From contig JAADJD010000055.1 of NCBI GenBank assembly GCA_013150955.1, positions 1 to 33,052 on the forward strand: a stretch of DNA of 33,052 nucleotides, written 5' to 3'. The notes beneath the pieces are model-generated. The model worked only from the letters and a program-made list of their open reading frames with translations. It did not search any database and was not told the origin of the DNA. Position 1 is the stretch's first letter. Each line of letters opens with the position of its first letter. A program made the translations under genes and the position numbers. The stretch comes from Calditrichota bacterium. GTDB lineage: Bacteria; Calditrichota; Calditrichia; RBG-13-44-9; J042. Below, piece by piece: positions 9,474-18,048 of the stretch.

Positions 9474-9974
9474 TTAAAAAATAAATCGCTTTTCATGATA
9501 GTAAGACACGCCATCCACTTCCCACTCCAATTTCACCGTCCACATGCCCCGTGCCAGGCGTGATGTATCCAGCACCTGGACACCGGTAGAATCCAGCTGC
9601 AGCGGGAGGGTAAAATCCAGCGCCGCATTGGATGGCCGATAAAATACAATCTTTCCCTGAACCGCCTGATGGGGCACATCATGGTTAAACTGAATGGTCA
9701 ACGAACGCGCCACCGGATCATGCTGCAGGGATACCACATCCCCCAGCGCGCGGGTACGCAAAATCCGCTGGATCTGCTCCTCGTACTGTAATCCCTTCTC
9801 GTAATAATTTTCGGTGACCAGATCAAACCGCTGGCCACTCAAATAAAACAGAAGACCAAACAGGAAACCCAGAAAACCCATTAACGTCAGGGCAATGCCC
9901 AGCGGCCACACCCAGGCTCCGGAACGTTTTTTTCCGCTGGATGCATCGTTTATGGGAACCGATGATTTGTTCAT
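9474..9974 (-). CDS. ccoH: FixH/CcoH family cbb3 oxidase assembly protein
   Basis: The 166-residue protein has one transmembrane helix (about residues 24-48, GIALTLMGFLGFLFGLLFYL) and a periplasmic domain. The signature DLVTENYYEKGLQYEEQI directly follows the helix, as in FixH/CcoH. FixH-like proteins are needed for assembly of the cbb3 oxidase, probably together with the copper ATPase CcoI. The start is supported by AGGAG upstream. The gene lies downstream of ccoG but is separated from it by about 430 bases that hold two repeat copies, so it may have its own promoter. The stop codon coincides with the border of a repeat element. The cytoplasmic tail is short and basic (SGKKRSGAW), consistent with an N-in orientation. 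Confidence 0.85.
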   Translation of the reverse strand: MNKSSVPINDASSGKKRSGAWVWPLGIALTLMGFLGFLFGLLFYLSGQRFDLVTENYYEKGLQYEEQIQRILRTRALGDVVSLQHDPVARSLTIQFNHDVPHQAVQGKIVFYRPSNAALDFTLPLQLDSTGVQVLDTSRLARGMWTVKLEWEVDGVSYYHEKRFIF

Positions 9975-10110
9975 AGGTGTTTCTCCTCTGGCTTCGTTTG
10001 CTTTCCCCGCTTTTCAGGTACCATCACCGATAACCAATCGGAAATTCAGTCAATTCTCGCGTCGTTTTCCTAATCGATCGATGAAACCCAGATCAAGCAC
10101 CCACACCCTA

Positions 10111-10276
10111 CCATTTAAGGTATATTAAACCGCGAATCACTTGAATAAAACAAAACACATCCACAAAATCATGAATAAATCCCGAAAACAAATTTTTATC
10201 CCGACACAATTCAAAGGATTTTACGATTTTTATTTGTGTTCATTCGTGTAATTCGTGGTCTCATGTATAATCTGGG
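10111..10276 (+). repeat. Diverged copy of the short inverted-repeat element
   Basis: The right end TATAATCTGGG and the arms AAACCGCGAATCAC and ATTCGTGTAATTCGTGG match the family. The left terminus is degraded (CCATTTAAGGTATATT), so its exact border is uncertain. The right flank is TTAAA. No matching left pentamer is seen. Confidence 0.6.
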
Positions 10277-10359
10277 TTAAAATTGACCGATTCAAAAAAA
10301 TTTGTTGCCCAGGCACCGGTAAATTTTGATTGCGGAAGCGTTGTCTTCTAACAATCTAT

Positions 10360-10408
10360 TCTTATTTGCATTCATTCGCGGGATTCGCGGTTTATAGTTT
10401 AATTCGGG
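10360..10408 (+). repeat. Truncated right end of the short inverted-repeat element abutting the ccoG stop codon
   Basis: Only the right arm is recognisable (CATTCATTCGCGGGATTCGC, then GGTTTATAGTTTAATTCGGG). Its last G at 10408 is followed directly by TCA, the reverse of the ccoG TGA stop, within the pentamer TCAAA. Another TCAAA occurs at 10292-10296 and could be the left duplicate, but the left end itself is not recognisable. Confidence 0.5.
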
Positions 10409-11815
10409 TCAAAATTCCGGGCTCACAAAGCGACTGGTCACCTTCTCCAGCAATTCGTTCCCATTGTAAACGCCGATCACCACTTTGATTTTGCTGCCGC
10501 GAATTTCTGACCGGGGAATGCGAATGAAGAAAGCCGATTCCGCCATGCCGTCGCCGGGCACGTGAATATCCTGCCCCGTGACCATGTAAATTTCCCCGCG
10601 TGGCTCCAGTAGTTTCAACTGGATATCGTACTCCCGGAACGACTTGTTGACCACCCGAACATTGTACAGATTCTGAATCCGTCCACCTTCCAGCTCCTGA
10701 TACAGGACTCCGGGCGTTCGCAGAATGGTCGTCTCCACCGGCGAGCGCGTGATCAGTAAATAGCTCAGCAAACCGGTAATGGCCACAAACAATACCGTGT
10801 AGGCCACGATGCGCGAGGTGATCTTTAGTTTTTCTCCCCGTTCGATGGCATCCATGGATGTGTACCGGATGAGTCCCCGGGGGCGCTGAATTTTATCCAT
10901 CACCAGATTGCAGGCATCGATACAGGCGGTGCAATTAATGCATTCCAGCTGGGTACCGTTTCGGATGTCAATCCCTGTGGGGCACACCTGCACGCATAGC
11001 CGGCAGTCGATACAATCGCCCAGGTGGGAAGTATCCTGGCCTTTGCGCAACTTTCCACGGGGTTCTCCCCGCTTGTAATCATAGGCCACCACAATGGTAT
11101 TGGCATCCAGCAACACCCCCTGAAGCCGCCCGTAGGGACACACCATGGTACACACCTGTTCCCGAAAGCGGGCGTAAATGCCATAAAACACCGCACTGAA
11201 CAGCAGCATCATGCTCAGGCCGGCAATGTGCTTCTGAGGCGGATCGGTTACAATTTCCCACAATTGATCAATACCGATGATATATGCCAGCAGGGTGTTC
11301 CCGATCAGAAACGAAATGCCAAAAAAGATCCCGTGCTTTAAAAGCTTTTTAAAGATCTTCTCCTTTGTCCAGGGTGCCCGATCCAGTTGCCGTTGCTTGT
11401 GCGCATCGCCTTCAATCCAGTACTCGATTCGGCGGAAGACCATCTCCATAAAAACCGTTTGCGGACAGGCCCAGCCACACCAGATTCGACCCAGCACCGA
11501 TGTAAATAGAATGATAAAAATGATGATCGCCAGAACCGCCAGGGCAAACAGGTGCAAATCCTGCGGCCAGAATGGAATGCCAAACAGGATAAACTTCCGT
11601 TCAACCACATTCAGCAGAATGAAGGGCTGACCATTCACTTTAATGAAAGGGGTACCAAACAGGATGGCCAGCAGAACGATGCTGACCAGAGTACGCGCCC
11701 GGTACAATGGCCCCCGGGGCTTTTTGGGATAAATCCAGATTCGTTTACCGGATTCGTCAATCGTGGCCACCCGATCGCGGAAACTCTCGCTACTATTGGC
11801 CGTGGCACTCATCAT
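10409..11815 (-). CDS. ccoG: Cytochrome c oxidase accessory protein CcoG (FixG/RdxA)
   Basis: The 468-residue membrane iron-sulfur protein has the full CcoG pattern. Transmembrane helices flank CGWACPQTVFMEMVFRRIEY (from residue 113). A further CPYGRLQG motif and two ferredoxin-type clusters follow, CIDCRLCVQVCP (268-279) and CINCTACIDAC, and then one more helix and a C-terminal immunoglobulin-like CcoG domain. CcoG takes part in cbb3 oxidase assembly; work on Rhodobacter points to reduction of Cu(II) to Cu(I) for the copper supply. The gene follows the ccoNO-Q-P structural genes after a terminator-like hairpin at 11915-11940. All conserved cysteines are present and the length is normal for the family. 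Its stop codon touches a repeat fragment. Confidence 0.93.
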   Translation of the reverse strand: MMSATANSSESFRDRVATIDESGKRIWIYPKKPRGPLYRARTLVSIVLLAILFGTPFIKVNGQPFILLNVVERKFILFGIPFWPQDLHLFALAVLAIIIFIILFTSVLGRIWCGWACPQTVFMEMVFRRIEYWIEGDAHKQRQLDRAPWTKEKIFKKLLKHGIFFGISFLIGNTLLAYIIGIDQLWEIVTDPPQKHIAGLSMMLLFSAVFYGIYARFREQVCTMVCPYGRLQGVLLDANTIVVAYDYKRGEPRGKLRKGQDTSHLGDCIDCRLCVQVCPTGIDIRNGTQLECINCTACIDACNLVMDKIQRPRGLIRYTSMDAIERGEKLKITSRIVAYTVLFVAITGLLSYLLITRSPVETTILRTPGVLYQELEGGRIQNLYNVRVVNKSFREYDIQLKLLEPRGEIYMVTGQDIHVPGDGMAESAFFIRIPRSEIRGSKIKVVIGVYNGNELLEKVTSRFVSPEF

Positions 11816-11914
11816 CCAACCTCTTCAGTTTTCCTTCAAAACGTCCATGTGGATGCGACATCATTCACAACTTTCAATTTTTCACATCCACGAAATTTCT
11901 ACCCTACAAAGCAA

Positions 11915-11940
11915 ATTCGCCCGTCTCAGGACGGGCGAAT
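11915..11940 (-). terminator. Hairpin between ccoP and ccoG, probable (partial) terminator
   Basis: A perfect 11-bp stem (ATTCGCCCGTC / GACGGGCGAAT) with a four-base loop lies about 85 bases after the ccoP stop. The minus-strand tail (TTTGCTTTG) is only moderately T-rich, so the hairpin may attenuate transcription into ccoG or stabilise the upstream mRNA rather than stop transcription completely. Confidence 0.55.
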
Positions 11941-12023
11941 CTTTTAACGTTGTGGTCATCCATAACAATCAATCCAGCTAAGCTTAACGCCATGGCACTC
12001 GAAAATCAATTGGAAGTTAAAAA

Positions 12024-12611
12024 TCAATTCACCGTTTCCGGAACGTACTTTTCGCCTTCGGGCGCTTTGGCATTGGGCGGATTGGTACCGCGCAGACTTT
12101 CCACGTAACTGGCAACCTTAATGATCTCGTCCGGCTTCAGCACCGTGTTCCAGGCGATCATCCCCTTGGCAGGCACCCCATTGGTAATGGTACGGACGAT
12201 GTCCTCAAACCGTCCACCGTGAATCCAGTATTCGTCGGTAAGATTGGGGCCAATCAGGCCTTCGCCCAACTTCCCGTGGCAGGGGGTGCAATTCTTGTCG
12301 AAGATGGCCTTGCCTTCCTGCAGGCTGGCCGGATCCATCTGCGGTTCCATCGCCTGGGCCACAGGCCCACCACCCGGTGTCGGCGTCTGCTGATACATCT
12401 GTGCGGCCCGCGCCATTTCTGCCTGATATTCTTCTATGGAAGATGGGCCAATCCCCAGCACATGATAGTAAATCAAATACGCCACGCTCCAGATGATGGT
12501 GACGTAAAACAAGGTCAACCACCAGGGGGGCAATTCGTTGTCCAGCTCCTGAATCCCATCAAAATCGTGATCTAAAAGTTCATCTTTTACTTTCTTGACT
12601 TTCTTAACCAT
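12024..12611 (-). CDS. ccoP: cbb3-type cytochrome oxidase subunit III, mono-heme CcoP
   Basis: The 195-residue protein opens with the CcoP N-terminal domain (HDFDGIQELDNELPPWW, one transmembrane helix at about residues 30-50). A Pro/Gln-rich linker and a single cytochrome c domain follow. The heme site is CTPCH at 108-112, and GMIAWNTVL supplies a likely Met ligand. Proteobacterial CcoP carries two c-hemes; only one CXXCH is present here and the protein is correspondingly short. I chose the ATG at 12609-12611, which has GGAGGGG upstream, over one five codons earlier. It overlaps the ccoQ end by eight bases, suggesting translational coupling. CcoP passes electrons from cytochrome c or the bc complex to CcoO. 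Confidence 0.9.
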   Translation of the reverse strand: MVKKVKKVKDELLDHDFDGIQELDNELPPWWLTLFYVTIIWSVAYLIYYHVLGIGPSSIEEYQAEMARAAQMYQQTPTPGGGPVAQAMEPQMDPASLQEGKAIFDKNCTPCHGKLGEGLIGPNLTDEYWIHGGRFEDIVRTITNGVPAKGMIAWNTVLKPDEIIKVASYVESLRGTNPPNAKAPEGEKYVPETVN

Positions 12612-12795
12612 TACGATCCCCTCCATTATTTAATGGTTCCGAATCTAAAGGGAGACGCTTCATTTTATTTACGAATTTTTTATCCAGCCGCACCACCCAG
12701 ACCAGAATGGCAAAGAACAATCCCATAAAAATGAACATGGCAATGATGGGCCAGATTTCCACGCCGGTCATGTTGGCAAACACTTCCTTAAACAT
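12604..12795 (-). CDS. ccoQ: Small membrane subunit, CcoQ-like
   Basis: The 63-residue protein has one transmembrane helix (about residues 14-36, WPIIAMFIFMGLFFAILVWV) and a charged C-terminal tail (RLDKKFVNKMKRL). Size, topology and position between ccoO and ccoP fit CcoQ, a non-catalytic subunit that stabilises the cbb3 complex. Sequence conservation in CcoQ is weak, so the assignment rests mainly on position. GGAGGT lies just upstream of the ATG. The stop overlaps the ccoP start. Confidence 0.8.
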   Translation of the reverse strand: MFKEVFANMTGVEIWPIIAMFIFMGLFFAILVWVVRLDKKFVNKMKRLPLDSEPLNNGGDRNG

Positions 12796-12852
12796 GTGAT
12801 GACCTCCATCTTTATTCGGGTGCCGGCAGAAGAGCCGGCCACCCGGATGAAT

Positions 12853-14988
12853 TTATTTTTTCAATTCCGCGGTTTTCTCGGCCTTAATATCGGTTCCCAG
12901 CCGCTGCAGATAAGCAATCAGCGCAATGATTTCTTTGTCCGGACTGATGTCGATGCGAGCGCTGCGCAGATTGGCTGCAATCTGTTCGGCCTGAGCCATC
13001 AGATCTTTATTGGCAATCTTATCGTACCCTTCAGGATAGGGCACGCCCAGCTTTTGCATGGCGCGGATTTTTGCCGCCGTTGTGGACGTATCCAGCGTAT
13101 TGGTGATCAACCAGGGAAATGGCGGCATGATGGAACCCGGCGAGGTGGAACGCGGATCCTTCATGTGATTAAAATGCCAGGCATCCGGGTATTTGCCACC
13201 CACCCGGTGCAGATCCGGCCCGATGCGCTTGGAACCCCACAGGAACGGATGATCGTACACAAACTCACCCGCTTTGGAATACTCTCCATATCGCTCGGTT
13301 TCCGAACGGAATGGACGGATCATTTGCGAATGACAGGTATTGCAACCCTCGCGAATGTAAATGTCCCGTCCCTGCAATTCCAGCGGCGTGTAAGGCTTTA
13401 CGCTGGCGATGGTGGGCACGTTGGACTTGACGGTAAAGGTGGGAATCAACTCCACCAGGCCACCAATGGAAACGGCCACCACCGTCCAGATGAAGAACTG
13501 CACCGGTCGGCTTTCCAGCCAGCGATGACCATACACATTTTTGTAATGATGCACTTCCTGCGCATGCAGCGGTGCCGCCTTGGCTTCTTCCTCGGGTACA
13601 AATTCACCGGCTTTGATCGTCTTTACCAGATTATACACCCCAACCAGGGCACCGGTCAGATACAGCAGACCACCAAATGCCCGCAGTGCGTACATGGGAA
13701 TCAGCTGCAACACTGTTTCCATAAAAATGGGATACTGCAACAAACCATCCTGGGTGAACTGCTTCCACATCAATCCCTGGGTAATACCGGCCCAGTACAT
13801 GGGAACGGCGTAGAAAATGATGCCCAGCGTCCCAATCCAGAAATGAAAGTTGGCCAGTTTCACCGAATGGATTTTGGTATTGTAAATCCGGGGGATCAAC
13901 CAGTACAACACGCCAAAGGTCAGGAAGCCGTTCCAGCCCAGTCCACCGATGTGAACGTGTGCAATCGTCCAATCCGTGAAATGGGACAATGCGTTAATGC
14001 TTTTGATGGAAAGCATGGGCCCCTCAAAGGTCGCCATTCCGTAAGCCGTAACCGCCACCACCATGAACTTCAGCACCGGGTCGTTCCGCACTTTATCCCA
14101 GGCGCCACGCAGGGTAAGCAAGCCATTCAACATGCCACCCCAGGAGGGGGCAATCAGCATGACTGAAAAGGTGGTGCCCAGGGACTGCGCCCAATCCGGC
14201 AAGGCGGTGTACAACAAATGATGTGGGCCTGCCCAGATGTAAATAAAGATCAGGGCCCAGAAATGAACGATGGATAGTCGGTAAGAATAGACCGGTCGGT
14301 TGGCGGCCTTGGGCAGAAAGTAATACATCAATCCCAGATACGGCGTGGTCAGAAAGAATGCCACCGCATTATGCCCATACCACCATTGAACCAGCGCATC
14401 CTGAACACCGGCAAACAGGGAATAGCTTTTAAACAAACTGACAGGAATCTCAAACGAATTGACGATATGTAACATGGCCACGGTAAAAAAGGTGGCAATG
14501 TAGAACCAGATGGCCACGTACATGTGGCGTTCCCGCCGCTTCAAAATGGTACCGATCATGTTAATGCCAAATACCACCCAGATGATGGCGATCAGAATAT
14601 CGATGGGCCATTCCAGTTCTGCATATTCTTTGCTGGTGGTGTAGCCCAGCGGCAGGGTAATGGCGGCCAGGACAATGATGAGCTGCCAGCCCCAGAAGTG
14701 GATTTTGCTCAACAAATCGCTGTACATCCGGGCTTTGCACAACCGCTGCAGCGAATAATAAACCCCCATGAATATTCCATTTCCAACAAACGCAAAAATC
14801 ACCGAATTGGTGTGCAAGGGGCGGATGCGACTAAACGTCAGCCATGGAATGCCAAAATTGAGCGCAGGGAAAACCAGCTGCAGTGCGATGGTTAACCCCA
14901 CCAGCATTCCCACAATTCCCCAGAAGACGGTGGCCAGTGCAAACAGGCGCACAATCTTGTTGTCGTACCGAAACGTTTCCATCTGCAT
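12853..14988 (-). CDS. ccoNO: Fused cbb3-type cytochrome oxidase subunits I and II (CcoN-CcoO)
   Basis: The 711-residue product joins the catalytic subunit CcoN (about residues 1-460) to the c-type cytochrome subunit CcoO (about residues 500-711). The CcoN part has about 12 transmembrane helices and the heme and CuB ligands, including [25 protein letters not shown] and [12 protein letters not shown]. The CcoO part has a membrane anchor, the heme site CNTCH (549-553), GPDLHRVGG and a MPPFPWL Met-ligand region. The enzyme reduces oxygen to water with high affinity and pumps protons. Such N-O fusions are known in Bacteroidota and relatives. The ATG at 14986-14988 has GGAGGT upstream and starts 13 bases after ccoS; a longer frame to 15042 would overlap ccoS and lacks a binding site. 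A long antisense frame on the plus strand is a shadow. Confidence 0.95.
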   Translation of the reverse strand: MQMETFRYDNKIVRLFALATVFWGIVGMLVGLTIALQLVFPALNFGIPWLTFSRIRPLHTNSVIFAFVGNGIFMGVYYSLQRLCKARMYSDLLSKIHFWGWQLIIVLAAITLPLGYTTSKEYAELEWPIDILIAIIWVVFGINMIGTILKRRERHMYVAIWFYIATFFTVAMLHIVNSFEIPVSLFKSYSLFAGVQDALVQWWYGHNAVAFFLTTPYLGLMYYFLPKAANRPVYSYRLSIVHFWALIFIYIWAGPHHLLYTALPDWAQSLGTTFSVMLIAPSWGGMLNGLLTLRGAWDKVRNDPVLKFMVVAVTAYGMATFEGPMLSIKSINALSHFTDWTIAHVHIGGLGWNGFLTFGVLYWLIPRIYNTKIHSVKLANFHFWIGTLGIIFYAVPMYWAGITQGLMWKQFTQDGLLQYPIFMETVLQLIPMYALRAFGGLLYLTGALVGVYNLVKTIKAGEFVPEEEAKAAPLHAQEVHHYKNVYGHRWLESRPVQFFIWTVVAVSIGGLVELIPTFTVKSNVPTIASVKPYTPLELQGRDIYIREGCNTCHSQMIRPFRSETERYGEYSKAGEFVYDHPFLWGSKRIGPDLHRVGGKYPDAWHFNHMKDPRSTSPGSIMPPFPWLITNTLDTSTTAAKIRAMQKLGVPYPEGYDKIANKDLMAQAEQIAANLRSARIDISPDKEIIALIAYLQRLGTDIKAEKTAELKK

Positions 14989-15001
14989 ACACCATACCTC
15001 C

Positions 15002-15172
15002 TTATTGATCGTTTTGATTTGGGGTTTCTTGATCCGAATCATCTATCAAAATTCGTACAGAAGGCGAATGGGGGTCATCGAATTGCCCATCTTTGACCGC
15101 CCACAAAAAGGCCAGTAAAAAGCCACCGGCCACAATCAAACTGGCAATGATCAATAAATATAAGATTGCCAT
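15002..15172 (-). CDS. ccoS: cbb3-type cytochrome oxidase assembly protein CcoS
   Basis: This 56-residue gene is easily missed because it is short. It encodes one transmembrane helix ([20 protein letters not shown], continuing AFLWAV) followed by [18 protein letters not shown], the conserved CcoS signature in which GQFDD and the downstream RIL are typical. AGGAGG lies eight bases before the ATG. It sits 29 bases after ccoI and 13 bases before ccoNO in one operon. CcoS is required for insertion of the cofactors (heme and CuB) into the oxidase. The acidic, Gln/Asn-rich tail is variable in the family. Confidence 0.92.
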   Translation of the reverse strand: MAILYLLIIASLIVAGGFLLAFLWAVKDGQFDDPHSPSVRILIDDSDQETPNQNDQ

Positions 15173-15201
15173 AACCACGCCTCCTGTCTACTTTCCATCC
15201 G

Positions 15202-17661
15202 TTACCATAACCCCTTTTTCCGGGCCAACAGGTGGGTTAACCCGGTGGTGAAGGCCACCACAGAAATTGAACTTAACGGCATAAGAATCGCGGAAATAAC
15301 CGGTGAGAGGGTTCCCTGCACGGCAAAACTCAACCCGATTCCATTGTACATCAGCGAAATGCCAATGCTGGCCAGAATAATCCGCTTGCTGATCTTTCCA
15401 AACCGAATGAATTGTGGCAACAGCTTGAAATGCCCGGCATCCAATAGTGCATCGCAGGCGGGGAAGAAGGCACTCAAATCTTCGGTCACCGCGATGCCCA
15501 CATCACTCTGTTTCAGGGCGCCGGCATCGTTCAACCCGTCGCCAATCATCAGCACCACGCGGCCCTCCTTCTGCAAATTCTGGATGAAGGCCAGCTTCTG
15601 GTGAGGACTTTGCTGAAATAGCAGGGTGCTCTCTTCGGGGAACAGGCGACGCAAATGGGCCTTTTCGCCTTCGTGGTCTCCAGAAAGCATGGCCAGCCGA
15701 TAATGCCGGGCCAGCTGCTGCAGCACTGCCTGCAGCCCGTCACGGTAAACATTCCACACCTGATAGTATCCCTTGATTTGCCGATCGATGGCCACAAACA
15801 CGCGGGAACTTTCCGCCTGTGGATTTGCAGATGGGTGGACGTCTCCATCCGGTACAGTTGTCACACCCAAAAATTTTCGAGAACCGATCTGCACCTCGCG
15901 TCCCCCAATCCGTCCTCGAATGCCCTTACCGGGAATTTCCTGATAATCCTCCACCGGTAGCACGTCCATCCGGGGCAATGCCTGCCGAATGCGCCGGCTT
16001 AAGGGATGGGTCGAATGATAGACCAGAGAACGAACCAGACGTTCCTCTTCCGGCGAAAGGGCTTCCTTTCCATTCAGGGACACAAACTGTATGGCGGCAC
16101 GTCGGGCCTGGGTCAGCGTTCCCGTTTTGTCGAAAATGATGGTATCCACACGCGAGAGCATTTCGATCACGTGAGTATTTTTCAGATAGAAATGTTTGCG
16201 ACCAAATATGCGCATGGTGCTGCCCAGAGTAAATGGAACCGTCAGGGCGAGGGCACAGGGACAGGCAATGATCAGCACCGCGGTAAAGGCATTGATGGCC
16301 AGTCCAACATCGCGGGGCAGCCAGTACAACAGTGCCGCACTGGCTATGGCCAGCACAAACACCGTAAAATACCGGGCAGTCACATTGATGATGCTCTGGA
16401 AGCGGCTCTCGCGCTGTTTGCGGAATACCTCGTTGTTCCACAGCCGGGTTAGGTAGCTCTGGGAAACATCCTTGACCACCTCCAGCTCGATAGTACTCCC
16501 CATCTGGCGGGCACCGGCGTAGATCAAATCGCCCGATTGTTTGGCCACCGGCGCAGATTCTCCGGTTACAAAGCTGTAATCAATCCAACCATCGCCCCGG
16601 ATCAGTACCGCATCCGCCGGCACCAGCTCCTGATGCCGCACCAGAATCCGGTCGCCCACTCGTAATTGGGAAAGCGGAATGGTCTCTTCTCGATTGCCCG
16701 TCTTCCGGGTAATGGCAATGGGAAAATAGGATTTGTAATCCCGCTCAAAAGAGAGGGCATCGTAGGTCTTCTTCTGAAACAGTTTGCCCAGCAGCAGGAA
16801 GAATAGCAGCGCAGCGAATGAGTCCATATAGCCGGCACCCAGGCCAGAAAGGATTTCGTACACGCTGCGCCCAAACAGCGCCAGGATTCCCAGGGAAATG
16901 GGCAGGTCGATGTTGATGGTGCGGTGTTTTAATCCATTCCAGGCAGAGGAGAAATATTCCGTGCTGCTGTACAGCAACACCGGCAGCGCCAGCAGGATGT
17001 TCAAAATTCCAAAGAATTGCTTGAAACCGGGATCGATTTGACCACCGGAAAAATATTCCGGCAGGCTCAACAGCATGATGTTCCCAAAGGCAAATCCCGC
17101 CACCCCGATTTTTAAATACAAATCGCGGTTGCTGCTTTTGCGGGACTTTTTCTCCAGGTCTTCCAGGCTGATCTGTGGCTCATACCCGATGGAGGCCAGC
17201 AGGCCAACCACCTCACTCAGCGAAAGCGCTTTCTGGGAATAGGTCAGGGTCAGTTCTTTCCGTAAAAAATTTACCCGAGAAGAGAGAATCCCGGAATTCA
17301 GTTTGTGCAAACTTTCCAGCAACCAGATGCAGGAGCTACAGTGCATGGAGGGGATGAAAAAAGTGATCCGGGCGTGCTGGCCGTCACTAAAGTCAATGAG
17401 CTGGCGCTGGATGTGTTCGTCATCCAGGTAGGCAAAGCGTTCCGTGGCGTTTAACTCTCTGGGAGAATTGCCGGGATTCTGGGTCAGATCGTAATAACGG
17501 CACAGGTCATTGGCCTCCAGCAGCTCATACACCATGCGGCATCCCTGGCAACAAAAGACTTTGTCGCCCAGGACAATATCGGAGGTGGAACAGGGAAGGC
17601 CGCAGTGGTAACAGACTGACTGTTCCACGGCCACGGGTTTTACCGGCGATTTAATTTCCAT
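15202..17661 (-). CDS. ccoI: Copper-translocating P-type ATPase CcoI (FixI)
   Basis: The 819-residue protein begins with the cysteine-rich region typical of CcoI (CYHCGLPC at 17-24, FCCQGC at 37-41). A heavy-metal-binding domain with MHCSSC (C108, C111) follows. The membrane domain contains the ion-channel motif CPCAL (467-471). DKTGTLT with the phosphorylated Asp511 and the hinge GDGLNDA (707-713) complete a P1B-ATPase. TGESAPV is the phosphatase (actuator) motif. CcoI exports Cu(I) across the inner membrane for maturation of the CuB site rather than for detoxification. It is the first gene of the ccoI-S-NO-Q-P operon. Its own ribosome-binding site is weak compared with the strong sites of the genes below it, which could keep the assembly factor scarce. 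Confidence 0.95.
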   Translation of the reverse strand: MEIKSPVKPVAVEQSVCYHCGLPCSTSDIVLGDKVFCCQGCRMVYELLEANDLCRYYDLTQNPGNSPRELNATERFAYLDDEHIQRQLIDFSDGQHARITFFIPSMHCSSCIWLLESLHKLNSGILSSRVNFLRKELTLTYSQKALSLSEVVGLLASIGYEPQISLEDLEKKSRKSSNRDLYLKIGVAGFAFGNIMLLSLPEYFSGGQIDPGFKQFFGILNILLALPVLLYSSTEYFSSAWNGLKHRTINIDLPISLGILALFGRSVYEILSGLGAGYMDSFAALLFFLLLGKLFQKKTYDALSFERDYKSYFPIAITRKTGNREETIPLSQLRVGDRILVRHQELVPADAVLIRGDGWIDYSFVTGESAPVAKQSGDLIYAGARQMGSTIELEVVKDVSQSYLTRLWNNEVFRKQRESRFQSIINVTARYFTVFVLAIASAALLYWLPRDVGLAINAFTAVLIIACPCALALTVPFTLGSTMRIFGRKHFYLKNTHVIEMLSRVDTIIFDKTGTLTQARRAAIQFVSLNGKEALSPEEERLVRSLVYHSTHPLSRRIRQALPRMDVLPVEDYQEIPGKGIRGRIGGREVQIGSRKFLGVTTVPDGDVHPSANPQAESSRVFVAIDRQIKGYYQVWNVYRDGLQAVLQQLARHYRLAMLSGDHEGEKAHLRRLFPEESTLLFQQSPHQKLAFIQNLQKEGRVVLMIGDGLNDAGALKQSDVGIAVTEDLSAFFPACDALLDAGHFKLLPQFIRFGKISKRIILASIGISLMYNGIGLSFAVQGTLSPVISAILMPLSSISVVAFTTGLTHLLARKKGLW

Positions 17662-17774
17662 TCAAAATTGACGTTACATTCGCTTTAAGAATTACCCACT
17701 TCGTCCACTATTCAACTATTTTTCGGCAAATCAAAAGAGAAACCCAGACAAAAGGTCGTCAAATTTTAAATTTT

Positions 17775-17936
17775 CTATTCAATCACCTGCCGTGGAACAG
17801 TCATGCCCGTTTGTGCTTTCTCCATCAACAGACACCCTCCCCGGCAATCGCCGGCCTTGATCCACCGATGGAAGGCGCTGCCGGTCTTCTCATCCCCCGG
17901 AAGCCGTTTCAGGTTCTCAATCCACATCGTATTCAT
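17775..17936 (-). CDS. Possible 53-residue protein in the ccoI leader region
   Basis: A frame of 53 codons plus TAG lies in the 387-base gap between the TauE/SafE-like gene and ccoI, in the same direction. It would encode a protein beginning MNTMWIENLKRLPGDEKTG and containing WIKAGDCRGGCLLMEKA, with a DCRGGC cysteine pair. The composition is that of an ordinary soluble protein, not the Arg/Ser/Pro-rich look of shadow frames. No strong ribosome-binding site is seen (TGTGGA before the first ATG; GGAA further upstream of a second ATG three codons in). I do not recognise the family. The cysteine pair and the location suggest, as inference only, a metal-handling role. The rest of the gap holds nothing I can identify apart from a CCGGC/GCCGG inverted repeat inside the frame. 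Confidence 0.4.
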   Translation of the reverse strand: MNTMWIENLKRLPGDEKTGSAFHRWIKAGDCRGGCLLMEKAQTGMTVPRQVIE

Positions 17937-18048
17937 TCCACAAATCAATTCGGTTTAATAACAATTCTCATTCACAGAATAATTTTAACCTAAAAGTTAA
18001 CACATTCTCTCTTTTCTCAACATGAGCATTGTCAGTCAAAAACCTGAT

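Noticed and set aside
12796-14166. 456-codon open frame on the plus strand, antisense to ccoNO
   Set aside because: It mirrors the codon structure of ccoNO, whose protein is certain. Its product is His/Gln/Arg-rich with no recognisable domain.
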